NCBI GenBank assembly: GCA_903952135.1
Contig: CAJBER010000219.1
Location: 1-32,870 of the forward strand
Length of the DNA: 32,870 bases
From: an uncultured Algoriphagus sp.
Lineage (GTDB): Bacteria > Bacteroidota > Bacteroidia > Cytophagales > Cyclobacteriaceae
Reading direction: 5' to 3'
The notes beneath the pieces are model-generated. The model was not told the origin of the DNA, searched no databases, and was given only the letters and a program-made list of their open reading frames with translations. A program made the translations under genes and the position numbers. Below, piece by piece: positions 31,923 through 32,870 of this stretch; the stretch's first letter is position 1; each line of letters opens with the position of its first letter.

Positions 31923-31930
31923 CAAAAATA
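31923..31930 (-). promoter_or_regulatory. -7 promoter element of ettA
   Basis: The minus strand reads TATTTTTG (TAnnTTTG), 43 bases before the ettA ATG at 31880 and downstream of the ORF-track start, which supports the shorter protein. A -33 TTG at normal spacing is not evident. Confidence 0.45.
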
Positions 31931-32011
31931 TACCTTTCTTAGGATAAGTGAGGGCTAATTGATTATTTTGCATAAAATTGAGCCTCAACACCTATAACTT
32001 AGTCTAGTACC

Positions 32012-32870
32012 ATGAAACATTCCTTTGGATATATCAAAGACGGAAAGGTCTTTCTAAAGGGTTTTTTAGGGGGAGAAGACCGGGAAATAGGCGAGGTAAA
32101 GGGGGATGAACCCTCTACTCTCCGCTACTTTGAAGCCCGTTTTGCTCAACTTCAGGAAAAAGTGGCCCATTTAAAGGCTGCCATCCAAGAAAATCAAAAC
32201 AAGGGCTCTTTTTTGATGAAATTGATTCACCTCAAGGAATCCCTCTTCGAAAGTGATGCATTGGGGGATTTCCCTTCCCTAATTGCAGAACTAGAGGAGC
32301 AGGAGGCTATTTTGGGTGAAATTATTCAAGGCAACCGAAGCAAAAACTTGGAGATCAAGCAAGGATTGGTTCAGGAAGCCCTTGCCTTGCAGGACAGTAC
32401 CGACTGGAAGGAAACCACAGAAAAATTCAAGGAACTGAAGTTGCGCTGGATCAAGACCGGCCCTGTGGAGAAGGAAGTTCATGAGGATTTGGAAGGGCAG
32501 TTCAATCAGGCAGTAAACTACTTCTTTGGACAGCGTCAAGAATTCTACGATCAGATGACGCTTCAAGCGGAAGTAAACATCAAAGTGTACGAATCTTTGC
32601 TGGAGCAGGCACGCGAAGCACACGACCTACCCGATGCCAAAATGGCTTTTGACATCAGCAAACGCATTCAAAAAGAGTGGAAAGCAGCAGGGAAAGTTCC
32701 TGCCGAACGGCGCCAACCCATCTGGGATGAATTTTCTCGATTGAATAACCGAATCTTTTCCCGCTACAAGCGAACGCTCAATCCAGGTCCAGAAATGCAT
32801 CCTCGAGAAGTGCTTCGTAAAATCGAGGGGATGGTAGAGGAGTTGAAAAAAATGGCTCACCTGCCAACCA
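32012..32870 (+). CDS. DUF349 domain protein, 5' part (runs off the window)
   Basis: An open frame from ATG 32012 to the window end (286 codons, no stop) that is absent from the ORF track. The start MKHSFGYIKDGKVFLKGF is the conserved N-terminus of Bacteroidota DUF349 proteins. DUF349 repeats follow, recognisable by ELKLRWIKTGPVEKEVHED and then IQKEWKAAGKVPAERRQPIW. The protein is highly charged and helical, probably coiled coil. I know of no established function for these cytoplasmic proteins. It is divergent from ettA over about 130 bases. Minus-strand ORFs shown over this region are shadows. Confidence 0.88.
   Translation, partial: MKHSFGYIKDGKVFLKGFLGGEDREIGEVKGDEPSTLRYFEARFAQLQEKVAHLKAAIQENQNKGSFLMKLIHLKESLFESDALGDFPSLIAELEEQEAILGEIIQGNRSKNLEIKQGLVQEALALQDSTDWKETTEKFKELKLRWIKTGPVEKEVHEDLEGQFNQAVNYFFGQRQEFYDQMTLQAEVNIKVYESLLEQAREAHDLPDAKMAFDISKRIQKEWKAAGKVPAERRQPIWDEFSRLNNRIFSRYKRTLNPGPEMHPREVLRKIEGMVEELKKMAHLPT

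Noticed and set aside
32291-32860. Two minus-strand ORFs at the window end
   Set aside because: They oppose the DUF349 gene that the track missed because it has no stop inside the window. The plus frame has conserved DUF349 motifs.

Overview
The window looks like a chromosomal segment from a Bacteroidota member, most likely of the order Cytophagales (Cyclobacteriaceae/Algoriphagus-like). This rests on the 16S 5' end, on repeated -7 promoter elements of the Bacteroidota form TAnnTTTG, on the pheT/coiled-coil/zapA/rny gene order, and on families typical of the phylum (DUF1080, DUF1684, DUF349, a GHL10/DigH-like hydrolase). The lineage below phylum is inference. No prophage, insertion sequence, CRISPR array or tRNA gene was seen. 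Most of the window is dense housekeeping and metabolic sequence.

Layout. Bases 1-40 are the 5' end of a 16S rRNA gene on the minus strand, with a leader, a boxA-like site and a strong promoter up to about 261. Next on the minus strand come a translationally coupled DUF1080 pair (493-1853), an M42 peptidase and an acyl-CoA carboxylase beta subunit. On the plus strand from 4940 to 12924 lie a Ppx/GppA phosphatase, an Ldh-family dehydrogenase and a peptidoglycan-turnover cluster. That cluster runs amidase, DigH-like glycosidase, GNAT acetyltransferase, AmpG-like permease and cytoplasmic NagZ-like glycosidase. From 13081 to 19359 everything is on the minus strand: a low-GC esterase lipoprotein, a bacterial PH-domain protein, aldose 1-epimerase, an amidohydrolase and a single-ORF gluconokinase/6-phosphogluconate dehydrogenase fusion. 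An ABC-F ATPase (plus) converges on rny through a shared bidirectional terminator. The minus-strand block rny, zapA, coiled-coil ORF, pheT, DUF1684, radC, rpsT follows. The right end holds an S1/P1-nuclease-like secreted protein, a surface lipoprotein plus an outer-membrane barrel gene broken by an in-frame TAG, ettA with two tandem hairpin repeats at its stop codon, and the start of a DUF349 gene that leaves the window.

How the genes work together. The amidase, DigH-like enzyme, AmpG and NagZ form a plausible wall-recycling route: stem peptides are removed outside, denuded glycan is cut, muropeptide is imported, and GlcNAc is released in the cytoplasm. The embedded GNAT has no obvious assigned step. 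The GntK-Gnd fusion joins two consecutive reactions, gluconate to 6-phosphogluconate to ribulose-5-phosphate. pheT, the coiled-coil ORF, zapA and rny are closely packed and may link translation, division and RNA decay by co-transcription.

Several ORF-track starts were moved downstream (Ldh-family gene, galM, amidohydrolase, gntK-gnd, ettA, esterase), because promoter elements or signal peptides show that the track's start is too early. The points most worth a second look are the GntK-Gnd fusion, the GNAT inside the recycling operon, the TAG-split barrel gene and the hairpin repeats at the ettA stop. I did not see a clearly new defence or mobile system.
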